Source: an uncultured Gemmiger sp. (GTDB taxonomy: Bacteria; Bacillota; Clostridia; Oscillospirales; Ruminococcaceae). From it: DNA of 64,000 bases. The notes beneath the pieces were generated by a model, which made no database searches, had not been told where the DNA came from, and saw only the letters and a program-made list of their open reading frames with translations. Made by a program: the position numbers and the translations under genes. The stretch spans positions 46,883-110,882 of the forward strand of contig CALXHO010000001.1 of assembly GCA_944388125.1 (NCBI GenBank), written 5' to 3'. Of this stretch, positions 10,401-19,459 are shown piece after piece. How positions within the stretch are numbered: position 1 is the first letter of the stretch; the number at the start of each line of letters is the position of its first letter.

Positions 10401-11150
10401 CCGCCGTACAGATAAACGGCGCCGCCGTTGCCCGCCGCATAGTTGCCGGTGAGCCGGGCCGTTTCATACACAGTAATGTAGCTGTTGCCGCTGTACACAC
10501 CGCCGTTGCCGTCGATGGCGTTGCGGGTCATCTCACCGTAGAGATGGATCTTGGCGTTGCCGCCCGCCGTGGTGGCGATGGCGCCGCCGTCGGCACTGCT
10601 GTGGTTGTTCTGCAGCACGGCGGTTTCCTGCACATACAGGTCGCCTTTGGTGACCGTGATGAGGGCGGCTGCGGACGCGGCGTTTCCGTCGTAGGCATCC
10701 GGGACCGCGGGGCTCTCCGCCGCAACGGTTTCCATCTGCTCCTCGCCCTGCTCATCCAGCACGGCGCGGCCCTCATCGTCCGTCACGACCCGATCCACCA
10801 GCCAGTTTGCACCGCCGTCCAGCACCAGCGTACCGGCACTGTCCGTTTTGCCCTCGCCTAGCCTGAGCGTACCGTTGGTCTGTACAAACAGCGCCCCGGT
10901 GTAACCCTCCCCGCGGGAGATGGTGACAACGGCCCCGCTCCGGGCAACGATCGTCAGGTTCTTGCTGATGGTGACGGCCGCGCTCAGCTGCACGTCCTTC
11001 AGCAGGGTGATCGTCTGTCCCGTCGCGGCTGCCGAAACGGCCTCCGGCAGGCTGGCGTAGTGGGTCTCGCCGATCTGTGCGACACCCTCCTCCGCCTGAG
11101 CCTGTACAGAGTCAGCTGCCGCATCCGCCGACGGTGCAGTGGTTTCCGCA
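7388..11150 (-). CDS. Giant surface adhesin, segment 2 of 3: beta-helix, Ig-like and InlB-type repeats
   Basis: The meaningful frame runs from the C6 tract 11151-11156 to the stop at 7388. An open frame extends to 11353, but that upstream part is not adhesin-like. It contains a first right-handed beta-helix (GNGGAVYLYGG-type turns), two Ig-like modules with the YQWY core, a second Gly/Asn-rich beta-helix (GGALYATGSGS, GGLFINGTFTMTGG), one Listeria-Bacteroides/InlB-B repeat (GYTFLGWFTQAEGG), and two further Ig-like modules. Such proteins are secreted or wall-bound adhesins or glycan-binding factors. The frame stops just past a second C6 tract (7410-7415); removing one C would join it to the downstream frame as GITASPRAHVVVHNR. 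Confidence 0.8.
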
Positions 11151-11447
11151 GGGGGGCTGTTCCCCGTCGGTCTCCCCTGCCCCATCCTTGGGCGAAGAAT
11201 CCGCCTGAGCAGTATCTTCCGCCCCTTCCTCCCCGGGAAGGGATGCAGTGTCCTCATTATGGGAAGCCCCTTCCAGAACAGTGGCTTCCTCCTGTACATT
11301 CGTAGAAGCGCCCTGCTCCTGGACAATGACGCCGGAATCCACAGGTTCCTCAACGCCCTCCGCCAAAGCGGTGAACGGTGTAGCCATGGACAGCGTTATC
11401 GCACCCGTCAGAAGCAGGGAAAGAATACGTTTCCGCAAATTGTTCAT
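11112..11447 (-). CDS. Giant surface adhesin, segment 1 of 3: signal peptide and acidic linker
   Basis: The ATG at 11447 begins MNNLRKRILSLLLTGAITLS, a clear Sec signal peptide ending near TPFTALAEG. An acidic low-complexity linker (EEPVDSGVIVQEQGAS) follows. The frame runs off into unrelated sequence after the C6 tract at 11151-11156. Removing one C would give SPPAETTAPS and lead straight into segment 2. An AAGGAG motif lies upstream and a consensus promoter at 11490-11518. The three segments make one gene of about 7.5 kb (about 2,490 codons) that cannot be read through as written. Confidence 0.75.
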   Translation of the reverse strand: MNNLRKRILSLLLTGAITLSMATPFTALAEGVEEPVDSGVIVQEQGASTNVQEEATVLEGASHNEDTASLPGEEGAEDTAQADSSPKDGAGETDGEQPPCGNHCTVGGCGS

Positions 11448-11489
11448 GCCTTATGATTCTCCTTGAGATTAGTTACTGTTGCTCCCGAG

Positions 11490-11518
11490 ATTATATCATT
11501 GCGCCGTGGAAACGTCAA
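11490..11518 (-). promoter_or_regulatory. Sigma-A promoter of the giant adhesin gene
   Basis: On the minus strand TTGACG is followed by a 17-base spacer and TATAAT, with the -10 at 11490-11495 and the -35 at 11513-11518. It lies about 45 bases upstream of the adhesin ATG. Confidence 0.8.
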
Positions 11519-11884
11519 TTCACACTTTTTCAGTATGTTTATTCTTTTTCTGTCAATAATTTGGTAGTTTTGCTCACAAAAAAACTCTTTCCCTTTACTA
11601 CCAAATAGGTTATGATAATACCTGCCTTTTTCGGCCGTTTTTCCGCGTTTCAACGCCTGCTGAAAGCGCATCCCAAAAAAGCCGTGCCGATGGATAAACT
11701 TTTATCAAGGAGAAGGAATGTGCAGAAAAGTGAAGTAATCTTCGAGAAAATCGGTTGGAAATTTTCACCACGTGCGGAAAAGGCGAATTTCCTCATGGAG
11801 ATCCGTTACCGGGACTGTTCCGCCCGTCCTCCCGACCATGTTTTTTCCCTCCGGCATTTTCTGCCGGGATTGTTACGATACATA
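11519..11884. other. Intergenic region between divergent surface-protein genes
   Basis: AT-rich non-coding stretch. No open frame here has a ribosome site plus recognisable protein sequence. A short hairpin (CCGGCA and TGCCGG, about 11851-11867) lies in the leader of the rightward gene. I could not identify a convincing -35/-10 pair for that gene. Confidence 0.5.
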
Positions 11885-11912
11885 TTATTATAGAGAACTT
11901 ATTATAGAGAAC
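11885..11912 (+). repeat. Tandem 14-bp direct repeat in a leader region
   Basis: TTATTATAGAGAAC occurs twice back to back (11885-11898 and 11899-11912), ending 16 bases before the start codon of the GLUG-repeat protein. Each copy holds an AT-rich -10-like hexamer, so copy number could affect expression. Confidence 0.8.
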
Positions 11913-11928
11913 GCAAAGGAGCAACTAC

Positions 11929-14151
11929 ATGTATAAGAACTCATTGCTGCCCCGGCGCACAGCGTTCCTGGCGGCCTTGCTGGCACTGTTTGCCCTGCCG
12001 TCGTCTGCGGCGGAACTCAGCGGGGACGGTTCCGCACAATCCCCCTACCTCATCGCCACTGAGGCAGACCTGATTGCCTTCCGCAGCAAGGTCAACGGCG
12101 GTGAAGCCAGCGCCCACGCCAGGCTGACATAGGATATCACCCTCGCTGGCTACTGGACAGCCATCGGCACGCAGGACGCCCCCTTTACCGGCACGTTCGA
12201 TGGTGACGGGCATTCCATCGGCAATTTTATGACCGCCTACTACGATCCCCTCGCAGCGCTGTTCGGTTACAACAGCGGTACCATTCAGAATCTTACTGTG
12301 GATACCGGCTACAACTATCTTTTCGGCGGGGATTATACGGCAGCCATCTGTGCAGTCAACCGCGGCACCATCCACAACTGCACCAGCAAAGGCTACATTT
12401 ACGGCTACGTTGACCGTACCTTTGTGGGCGGGATCACAGCGGTCAACTTTGGCACAATCACCAACTGCACCAACACCGCCATTGTGGGCGGCGGCGCCGA
12501 TGCCTGCGGCGGCGGTATCGCCGGCGTCTCCGCTGCGGGAACGATCTCGGATTGCACCAACATCGGCAGCGTCAGTGTTGCCGATGCCCCGAAACAGCAG
12601 ACCGAGCTCTGCGCCGGCGGTATTGTGGGATTGAACTACCAGTCTTCCATCGACCGCTGCACCAACACCGGCGTCATCTACTCCGACAGCCCCAAAGGAT
12701 ACACCGGCGGTGTGGCAGGGCTGAACAACGGCATCCTCAGCAACAGCCTGGACACCGCAAGTATTACCAGTACCGGTCTGTCCGGCGGTGTGGCCGGTTA
12801 TGTATTCACCAACACCGATACCGGCATGACGGCGCAGGTGCGCAGCACGCTGGACACCAGCGGCAATGTGGTATATGGAAAAAACACCGGCGGCTTCCTC
12901 AGCGGCAATTACTATAAAGCCAGCGCCGGCGGCAATTCCGGCACGGACCAGACTGCCGTGACCGACGCCCAGCTGAAAAGCGGTGAAGTGACTTACCGCC
13001 TGAACGGCAACAACACCACCGATCCTGTCTGGGGGCAGAATCTTGCCTCGGATGCAGCTCCTGTGATCGGCGGCAGTGACGTGGTTTACGCCCGGTATCA
13101 GAGCGGCTCGATCATCGGCTACACCAACGACCCGAGTCAGTCCCACACCCATGATTTTGACGAGAGCGGAAAATGCACCGTTGACGGCTGCGGCTATGAG
13201 TCGGTGCGGCTGGACGGCTGGACTCTCACCCTGGACGGTGCCCTGGGCGTCACCTTCTATTACGAGATCGATCCTGCTTACCTTACGGAAGACTGTGACG
13301 TCTTTGTCACCTTCACCATGGACAACAAGGATACCAGCATATCCCTGGACGAAAATTACAGCTATCGGACCGACGGCAAGACCGTCTACGGGTTCCGCTT
13401 CTATGTAGATTCCGACAAGGCCACCCACGAGATCACGCCGGTTCTGACCGTCCGCAAAGGCGACGAGGCAGTTGTCACCCTGTCCCAGCAGGAGCCGTAC
13501 CGGATTTACGACTACCTGAAAACCATCATCAACGCCGAGGACGGAACCTACCCGGCAGAGCTGGTGGAGCTTGCCCGGACCCTGGCAACCTACGATTACT
13601 ACGCCAATGAGTATTTCAAGTACAGTCCGTCGTATACGGCCGAACTTGAGCTGCTGCCCCTGAACGGCGTCACAGCCGAGGTTCTGGCCCCCTACGCGCA
13701 GACCCTGGATTCTGCTGACGATGAGGTGTATCCGGTGCTCTATTACGGTTTCAACCTGTATCTGCAGGATTCCGTATTCCCCCGCTATTACGCCACTCTG
13801 GCAGATCCTGTTGCGAATCCCGTGGATACCAGCAATCTGTATATGGGCTACCGCACTACCGGTTCCGGCGATCTGTACACCTACGTGAAAGCTGTAAAAT
13901 CCGGCAACTATTATGTCGGCAGCATGGCCAAGCGCCCCGCCTCCGACCTGGGTGTCACCTATGACATGGCATTCTTTGTCAAGGAAGACGATACCTACCG
14001 GCAGGTCAGCCAGGTCCGGCACCTGAGCATCTATTCTTACATCTACACTGCCGTGACCAACAGCGCTGCGAAAGAATCGCTCCAGAACGCCATGAAAGCA
14101 CTCTATCTCTATGGCGAGGCCGCAAAGACTTACTTTGACAGCGTGAACTGA
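11929..14151 (+). pseudogene. GLUG-repeat secreted surface protein, interrupted by an in-frame amber codon
   Basis: The ATG at 11929 follows AAAGGAG and opens a signal peptide (RRTAFLAALLALFALPSSAA). The frame reads normally to codon 67, meets TAG at 12130-12132, then continues in the same frame without another stop for about 670 codons. Residues about 100-300 are GLUG-like repeats (NSGTIQNLTVDTG, NRGTIHNCTSKG, NFGTITNCTN), typical of secreted beta-structured proteins. The remainder is an uncharacterised extracellular region. CAG to TAG would be a one-base change. An internal ATG at 12229 would give a product lacking a signal peptide. No membrane anchor or sorting motif is seen. Confidence 0.75.
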
Positions 14152-14162
14152 GGGAGATTGCC

Positions 14163-14686
14163 ATGAAAAAACAGTTTTGGTTCCTAATCGCCATCGTCCT
14201 GGTGGTATTGCTCCTCGGCGGCTTCGCCTGGATGCGCCTTTCCAAGGACACTTCCGACGCGGCATCCTCTCCCAACGGCGAGACCGAGATCATCCCTGAT
14301 GACCCCAACGAGCCCTGGCCGGACCTCACGGCGGATGCTTCCCCGGATGCTTCTGACGGGACGCATTCCTCCGCTTCAGATTCCTCCAACCCCGGCCAAC
14401 GCCGGGAACGCCTGCCCCCGGCAGTCCGGCTCTCCCGGGAGACACGGCAAATTCCGATTCTTCTTCTGACTCCTCCGGCAGCGCGTCTTCTTCCGGTGGA
14501 TCTGCTTCTGCCGGCGGCCCGGTTTCCGGGAACGGTTCCTCTTCCTCCGGCAGCCCGGATATTCCTGACAACACTCCCGGCGGCGGGGTCCCGTCCGAGC
14601 CGGATTCCGACGCAGGGGACGACGATTCTGTGGTCTCGCAAGCAGAGCTCCATGAATACGAGCTTCCCTATATTCCCCTGTCGTAA
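14163..14686 (+). pseudogene. Ser/Gly-rich single-pass membrane protein, frameshifted
   Basis: It starts 11 bases after the GLUG-protein stop, with GAGGGAG before the ATG. Residues 1-24 form a membrane helix or uncleaved signal (KKQFWFLIAIVLVVLLLGG), followed by an acidic Ser-rich stalk. After about residue 76, near a C4 run at 14390-14393, the frame turns into Pro/Arg/Leu-rich nonsense and ends at 14702. The neighbouring frame instead continues the low-complexity stalk (SDSSSDSSGSASSSGG) and ends HEYELPYIPLS at 14684-14686. A one-base loss would explain this. It probably partners the GLUG protein; its function is unknown. Confidence 0.6.
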
Positions 14687-14719
14687 CCGTTCACCATTCT
14701 GATCTACTTTTGAAAAGAG

Positions 14720-14755
14720 CGCGCTTCAGATGCTGTCTGCAGCGCGGTCCTTTTA
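14720..14755 (+). terminator. Intrinsic terminator after the surface-protein pair
   Basis: Arms CGCGCT (14720-14725) and AGCGCG (14741-14746), extended inwards by CAGA/TCTG, are followed by GTCCTTTT. Apart from this and the next terminator, the 14.7-15.0 kb gap shows nothing recognisable. Confidence 0.6.
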
Positions 14756-14914
14756 TGATATAGACAGGAAGGACGCAGGATCACTCCGCACAAAAAGGAT
14801 GATATACTGAAAACCGCGCCGGGTTACCATAAAACAATTTTTCCGTTCCCTTTTGCACTGCCGCGGAAACCGATTCTCCAGACTCCTGAAACGAACTGCA
14901 TCCGGGCAAAAATC

Positions 14915-14955
14915 AAAGGGCCTGCCATCTGCTTTTCACAGACGGCAAGCCCTTT
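14915..14955 (-). terminator. Intrinsic terminator of the capsule-control operon
   Basis: On the minus strand AAAGGGC and GCCCTTT, with further paired bases inside, close a hairpin that is followed by GATTTTTG. It lies 70 bases after the last gene of the operon. Confidence 0.75.
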
Positions 14956-15024
14956 GAATTCATCTTATGAACAATTTACCAAGGGGTACTCCCCTACCGA
15001 CTTTCTGCAGGTCCTCGGAATATC

Positions 15025-16083
15025 TTACTTCTTGCCTGCGGTAGTGGTCTTCTTCTTGCGAGTCACAACAACAACCGCTGCGATGACGACCACAACAACC
15101 ACGACAATGGCGTAGATCCAAAGATTGCTGCTGCTTGCAGCTTCTGCGGTATCCTCCGAAGGAGCCGGAGTTGCTTCCACAGTTGCATCATCGGTGGTGG
15201 CAGGCGCCTGCTCAGCCGGCTCAGTCACTGCGACCTCAGTTTCTGCACGGGTCAGAATCATAACCGGGGAGAAAGAGGTCATGGTCAGGGTGACCATGCC
15301 GTCACCTGCAACGCAGGGCAGGACCTCAACGGTCATATCGTCAATCACGGCGTCGGCATTATTTTTCAGTTCTTCCGTCAGGGCCTCCGCATCTGCAACG
15401 TCGCCCATAAAGTGCAGTGCCAGAACATCGCTGTCTGCCGTAATGCCATCCACCTTGACGGAGACTTCCACGCTGCCGCCATCGGCCAGCATCTGCTCCA
15501 TATCACCGCTGACACTCACATCAAACAGGGCTGCAGGTTCGTAATTGTCCATGCTGTCATAATCTGCTGCCTCTGTTGCGCTGATCTGGGCATCCACCTG
15601 CGCCAGTTCCTGCTCTGCTGCGGAGATTTCATCCGCACTGGCACCGTCAGCTTTCAGCTGGTCGACCTTGGCGGAGAGCTCGTCACGCTGTGCATTCAGG
15701 CGTTCTACCTTGGCGGTCTTGTTTGCCGCGATCTGGGTCTCAATTGCAGTGGTCACTTCCGCGGTGTTCGAGAACTTGCCCATCAGTTCGCTGGTAGATT
15801 TGGTGGCAGTTGCAGCAGCGTAAACCAGATTCATTTTGGCATTGCTGGCTGCATCCAGAGAGCTGGTGCCGTCCAGCGTGTTGGCAACGTTTGTCACAAT
15901 GATGTTGCCGTTATCCGCTGCGACAGTCGTCTTTTCTCCTGCGGCACTGGTCACGGTCACCTCATTGTTTGCCAGCGTTGCACCGGTCTGTGCCCGGCTG
16001 GGATGCCATTCCGCCGCCAGAGCACTCGTTGCCAGCGCCATCGTCACGGCAAAGGCTGTAAGTACAGAAACTGCTTTTTTCAT
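15025..16083 (-). CDS. Secreted coiled-coil protein with C-terminal membrane anchor
   Basis: 352 residues. The ATG at 16083 follows GGAGGG at good spacing. It has a signal peptide (MKKAVSVLTAFAVTMALATS, cleavage near ALAA), a mixed region, a predicted coiled coil (about residues 120-170, ERLNAQRDELSAKVDQLKA), a beta-rich region, a Thr/Ala/Glu/Pro stalk and a C-terminal helix of repeated valines followed by the basic tail TRKKKTTTAGKK. It is therefore extracellular and membrane-anchored. It starts 14 bases after the BY-kinase stop and is the last gene of the capsule-control operon, so a role in polysaccharide export or surface retention is inferred. I do not recognise the family. Confidence 0.8.
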   Translation of the reverse strand: MKKAVSVLTAFAVTMALATSALAAEWHPSRAQTGATLANNEVTVTSAAGEKTTVAADNGNIIVTNVANTLDGTSSLDAASNAKMNLVYAAATATKSTSELMGKFSNTAEVTTAIETQIAANKTAKVERLNAQRDELSAKVDQLKADGASADEISAAEQELAQVDAQISATEAADYDSMDNYEPAALFDVSVSGDMEQMLADGGSVEVSVKVDGITADSDVLALHFMGDVADAEALTEELKNNADAVIDDMTVEVLPCVAGDGMVTLTMTSFSPVMILTRAETEVAVTEPAEQAPATTDDATVEATPAPSEDTAEAASSSNLWIYAIVVVVVVVIAAVVVVTRKKKTTTAGKK

Positions 16084-16097
16084 TGAAAATCCCTCCA

Positions 16098-16832
16098 TCA
16101 CTTTGTTTTGGTAGAATGCTGGCCATAACCATATCCTTTGCTGTTATAGTAATAGCCTGAGCGATAATACCGATGATAATATACATTCGATTTGCCGCTG
16201 ATGTCCGCACGGTTGAGAACGATCCCCAGAAGGGGCGTCTCGGTACGTTTGAGCAGCTGAACCGAATTATCAACCATTTTGCGCGGAGTCGATCCGCTCC
16301 GCACGACCAATACAGTGCCGTCGCAGTGTGTCGCGATGTTCAGTGCATCTGCCACACTTCCGATCGGCGGTGTGTCGATCAGGATATAACCAAACATCTT
16401 TCGGCAGGTTCCAATCATTTTGGCAAAGCGAGGTCCCTCAAGAAGAATTGTCGGGTTCGCAATGGCAGAAGCCACCGGCAGAATGTAGCCATTGGGGATG
16501 TTGGTCTGATAAAGAACCTCTTCCAGCTCCGCCCGGCCGGCCAGATAATGGGCACTGCCCATCAGTTTTTCCGTACTGCTGATGCCATACTTGCTGCGGA
16601 GCTCTGAATTGCGCAAATCGCAGTCGATCAGCAGCGTGGGTGTTCCCACCTCCGCGATCTGTTTCCAGAGCTGCATGGCCACAAAGCTTTTGCCTTCGTT
16701 GGGAACGCTGCTGGTCACCATGACCGTCTTGACCTGGTCTCCGCAGAAACCAAGATTCACGCGGAGTTGATTGAGCGCTTCCGACATATCAAAGGGGAGT
16801 TCAGGCATATTGCGGATCTGTAATTCTTTCAT
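16098..16832 (-). CDS. cpsD: Capsular polysaccharide BY-kinase (CpsD/CapB/YwqD family)
   Basis: 244 residues, a cytoplasmic P-loop tyrosine kinase that autophosphorylates and controls polysaccharide chain length and export. It shows Walker A (SSVPNEGKSF, Lys48), Walker A' (LLIDCDLR), Walker B (ILIDTPPIG) and a C-terminal tyrosine cluster (YYHRYYRSGYYY and further Tyr). The start codon overlaps the stop of the upstream transmembrane activator by 4 bases, the standard split arrangement of Firmicutes in which CpsC/CapA activates CpsD/CapB. All catalytic motifs are present. Confidence 0.92.
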   Translation of the reverse strand: MKELQIRNMPELPFDMSEALNQLRVNLGFCGDQVKTVMVTSSVPNEGKSFVAMQLWKQIAEVGTPTLLIDCDLRNSELRSKYGISSTEKLMGSAHYLAGRAELEEVLYQTNIPNGYILPVASAIANPTILLEGPRFAKMIGTCRKMFGYILIDTPPIGSVADALNIATHCDGTVLVVRSGSTPRKMVDNSVQLLKRTETPLLGIVLNRADISGKSNVYYHRYYRSGYYYNSKGYGYGQHSTKTK

Positions 16833-17629
16833 TTGGCATCCCCCTTTTTACGTTTGCTTTTTTTCTTTTCCCGTTTCCGCCCGGCGCTGTTAAAACCTCC
16901 CAGATCTCCTTCGGGAATGGTAGCCAGCGGCTGGACGCCAAAGTACTTGGCGATATCATCCGGCGTAACGAAGGTGTCATTCATCAGGAAGCGTACCAGC
17001 AGAACCGCACAGCAAAGGACTGCACCGGCCAGACCTCCCAGCATGGTATTTTTCGAGTAGCTGGGGCTGGACTTGCTTGCAGGTGCGACCGCACTCTCGA
17101 CGAGGTTCGGTGCGTCTGTTTCCATAATGTTCGGAAGATAAATGCCTGCCTGATTCACCAGCTCATTGGCAATATCGGCGGATTCCTGAGGATCCGGGCT
17201 GGTCACCAGGATTTTCAGGATACGGGTATCCGTGGTATTCGTAATGCTGATCATGCTCTCCAGAGTATTATAATCCATGTTCAGGGAGAGGTTATTGATC
17301 ACATCCTGCAAAAGCGGGCGGCTGAGCAGCAGTTCCTGATAGTCGGCGGTCAGTGATGCACCGATCTGCAGGTCGGACAGGTTCACCACCGAATCATTGG
17401 AGGCTGACACGATATAAATTTTTGCCGTTGCCTGGTAGAGCGGCGTCACCAGGAAATAGGTATACGAAAATGCCACCGCCGCGCCCAGGATCAGGCACAG
17501 GATGATCTGCCAGAGGTGCCCCCAGAAGAGGTAAAACACTTCCACCAGATCAATGGTGTCTTCCGCCTCCTGCCGCATCGCAGCCACCTGCGGCTCGACC
17601 GGGTATTCGTTTAACGTCTGTCGCTGCAT
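16829..17629 (-). CDS. cpsC: Chain-length/BY-kinase activator protein (Wzz/CpsC/CapA/YveK family)
   Basis: 266 residues. Two membrane helices (about residues 38-60 and 193-214) flank an extracellular Wzz-type domain (ATAKIYIVSASNDSV, ILVTSPDPQESADIANELV). The cytoplasmic tail is strongly basic (KREKKKSKRKK), placed to contact the kinase encoded next. The protein is known to activate its cognate BY-kinase and to set polymer length. It follows the LCP gene by 16 bases. Confidence 0.9.
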   Translation of the reverse strand: MQRQTLNEYPVEPQVAAMRQEAEDTIDLVEVFYLFWGHLWQIILCLILGAAVAFSYTYFLVTPLYQATAKIYIVSASNDSVVNLSDLQIGASLTADYQELLLSRPLLQDVINNLSLNMDYNTLESMISITNTTDTRILKILVTSPDPQESADIANELVNQAGIYLPNIMETDAPNLVESAVAPASKSSPSYSKNTMLGGLAGAVLCCAVLLVRFLMNDTFVTPDDIAKYFGVQPLATIPEGDLGGFNSAGRKREKKKSKRKKGDAK

Positions 17630-17645
17630 ATTTTTGCTTCTCCTA

Positions 17646-18671
17646 TCAGCTATCGCTTGTCTCGTAAAACAACGTCAGCATTGTCTGCTGCAAACTGTCC
17701 TCATCCAGATAATAGGCAATATAGCCATCCTCCACCTTACTTTCCCCATCAATGGTCAAAAGGTCCAGCTCGGTATATTTCTTCATGTATTGTCCGATCT
17801 CGGTGACGGTTTTGCTTCCCATATCCGTCACCATATAATCGAACACCGCATCGTAGGCGCGCACCGCGAAATCTGCATCCTGCTTTTCCATCTGTTTTTG
17901 GAGCGCTGCCAGATACTGACGCTGACGTGCCATGCGGGAAAGGTTTGTCTGATCATCCACATCCTTGCGGGTACGGACGAACGTCAACGCCTGATCCCCC
18001 TGCAGAGTCACAACCGTTCCTTCCTGAAGGGAAGGATCCACGGCGGAAAAATCAGAGGTAATTTCAACCGGAACACCGCCGACCATATCATTGAGGATTG
18101 CCACGGCATCCATATTGAGTGCCATATATCCGTCAATTTTCTGGCCGTCAAAGAGGTTGGAAACGGTCGTCACAGTGTTCTGGCAGCTTTTCTTTTTGCC
18201 GTCACCATAGGAATGGGCCAGCGTAAGCTGCTCAAACTCTGTTCCGATGACCTTGCCGGTAACGCCAAGAACGGGGACCTCCACCATGCTGTCGCGGTTC
18301 AATTGCAAGATCTGCCAGGTTTTGTTGATGTGATCGATCACAAGCAGCATCTGCAGATCGGCCTGACCGCCGCCGATGTAGCTTTCCGTGCCGACTGCTT
18401 CACCGCTCTCGTCGATGCCCATCAAAAGCCAGGTCTGGAGACCTTCGCGCTGGACATAATCAACGCCGTTGTATGTAACGTGCTTGCGCTGCTGTGCAGC
18501 GGTCTCCAAGGTTGCTTCTGCGCTGACCGGGATATCGTATTGCTGATGTTCCCAGCTCTTGATCCCCAGAAACCCAGCCGCAACGGCTGCCAGAAGAAGA
18601 ACCCCGGCCACGGCCGCCCGGATCGCGTCCTTGCGCCGGATCTGTCGATGTGAATAATTTGTATGCTTCAT
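17646..18671 (-). CDS. LytR-CpsA-Psr (LCP) family cell-wall polymer ligase
   Basis: 341 residues. A basic N-terminus and one membrane helix (about 18-36) are followed by the extracellular LCP domain. Signature residues are in LNRDSMVEVPV and in VRTRKDVDDQTNLSRMARQRQ, the arginine-rich site that binds the pyrophosphate of polyprenyl substrates. LCP enzymes attach capsule or teichoic-type polymers to peptidoglycan. The start overlaps the phosphatase stop by 4 bases. Confidence 0.9.
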   Translation of the reverse strand: MKHTNYSHRQIRRKDAIRAAVAGVLLLAAVAAGFLGIKSWEHQQYDIPVSAEATLETAAQQRKHVTYNGVDYVQREGLQTWLLMGIDESGEAVGTESYIGGGQADLQMLLVIDHINKTWQILQLNRDSMVEVPVLGVTGKVIGTEFEQLTLAHSYGDGKKKSCQNTVTTVSNLFDGQKIDGYMALNMDAVAILNDMVGGVPVEITSDFSAVDPSLQEGTVVTLQGDQALTFVRTRKDVDDQTNLSRMARQRQYLAALQKQMEKQDADFAVRAYDAVFDYMVTDMGSKTVTEIGQYMKKYTELDLLTIDGESKVEDGYIAYYLDEDSLQQTMLTLFYETSDS

Positions 18672-19459
18672 ACCGATTCAAAACGCGGCTGCAACAGCAT
18701 CTGGGCATTCTGGTCCATATCGGAAAGAAACTCGCGTCCCAGCTTGCGTTCCACCACGCTTCTCCCCTCCCAAAGGTTCGGTGCACGGCTTTTCAGATTG
18801 TGGCAATCGCTCCCCAGCAAAGGCTTTGCTGTATTCTGGAGGATTTCCAGGGCGCCGCGTCGTGTTCTCCACTGCCGAAGTGCTCCTGCATTCACCTGCA
18901 TCGGCAACGAATACAGCATGTGGAGATATCTCTTGTTGTTTGCTCCCATCGTCAGCCGCTCCGGGTGCACGAGGACTACGTCAAATCCGCAATCCCACGC
19001 CAATGACATGACCTCATCAATTTGAAAAGAGTTCCAGTCGCTGTAGGGCATTTCCAGCAGAAGGGTATTGGTTCCTTCCAGACAGAGCTGGTGCAGATTT
19101 TTTTCTTCGCTGATGCCGGAATAATAAGTAACTTCCGCGCCAAGGACAAGGGGCACGGGCAATGGCTGCGCCTGCTGCAGTCTCTGCCATGCCGCATCGC
19201 GCCGTGAGAGAAAGGTTTCCACGTCCGTTCTGTCCCGGTAGAAATGAGGCGTGGCACACACAACATCGACGCCATGCTGTGCCATCCGGTGGAGCATCCC
19301 GGCCGAGGTTTCAACGCTGTCACTTCCGTCATCAATTTTAGGCAGGACGTGAGTATGTAAATCAATGACCGTTTGCGCTCCCCCCAATCCGGCTCCGATG
19401 CCCATTCTGTGACAATTTTTGATGGTCGCACAAGAGCCTCGCAATGTACACCTGTACAT
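18668..19459 (-). CDS. cpsB: Protein-tyrosine phosphatase of the PHP family (CpsB/YwqE)
   Basis: About 263 residues. The metal-binding PHP motifs are visible: IDLHTHVLPKIDDGS near the start, CATPHFYRD, LVHPERL and LGSDCHN. CpsB dephosphorylates the BY-kinase and so opposes CpsD. It is the first gene of the leftward operon CpsB-LCP-CpsC-CpsD-surface protein. I chose the ATG at 19459 because AGGAG lies five bases upstream. This gives an N-terminal extension of about 30 residues relative to the usual start; an ATG at 19405 or an unusual codon just before IDLHTH is possible. Confidence 0.87.
   Translation of the reverse strand: MYRCTLRGSCATIKNCHRMGIGAGLGGAQTVIDLHTHVLPKIDDGSDSVETSAGMLHRMAQHGVDVVCATPHFYRDRTDVETFLSRRDAAWQRLQQAQPLPVPLVLGAEVTYYSGISEEKNLHQLCLEGTNTLLLEMPYSDWNSFQIDEVMSLAWDCGFDVVLVHPERLTMGANNKRYLHMLYSLPMQVNAGALRQWRTRRGALEILQNTAKPLLGSDCHNLKSRAPNLWEGRSVVERKLGREFLSDMDQNAQMLLQPRFESV

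Noticed and set aside
7379-10861. 1,160-codon open frame on the plus strand
   Set aside because: It is antisense to the adhesin; its low-complexity Ala/Gly/Val protein mirrors the repeat codons and it has no ribosome site or recognisable domain.
12130-12132. Genome-wide TAG recoding to glutamine
   Set aside because: TAG is used as a normal terminator elsewhere (for example the double TAG ending the kinase gene at 53870), so recoding is unlikely.
11941-14265. 774-codon open frame on the minus strand
   Set aside because: Antisense to the GLUG-repeat protein; no start signal or domain.
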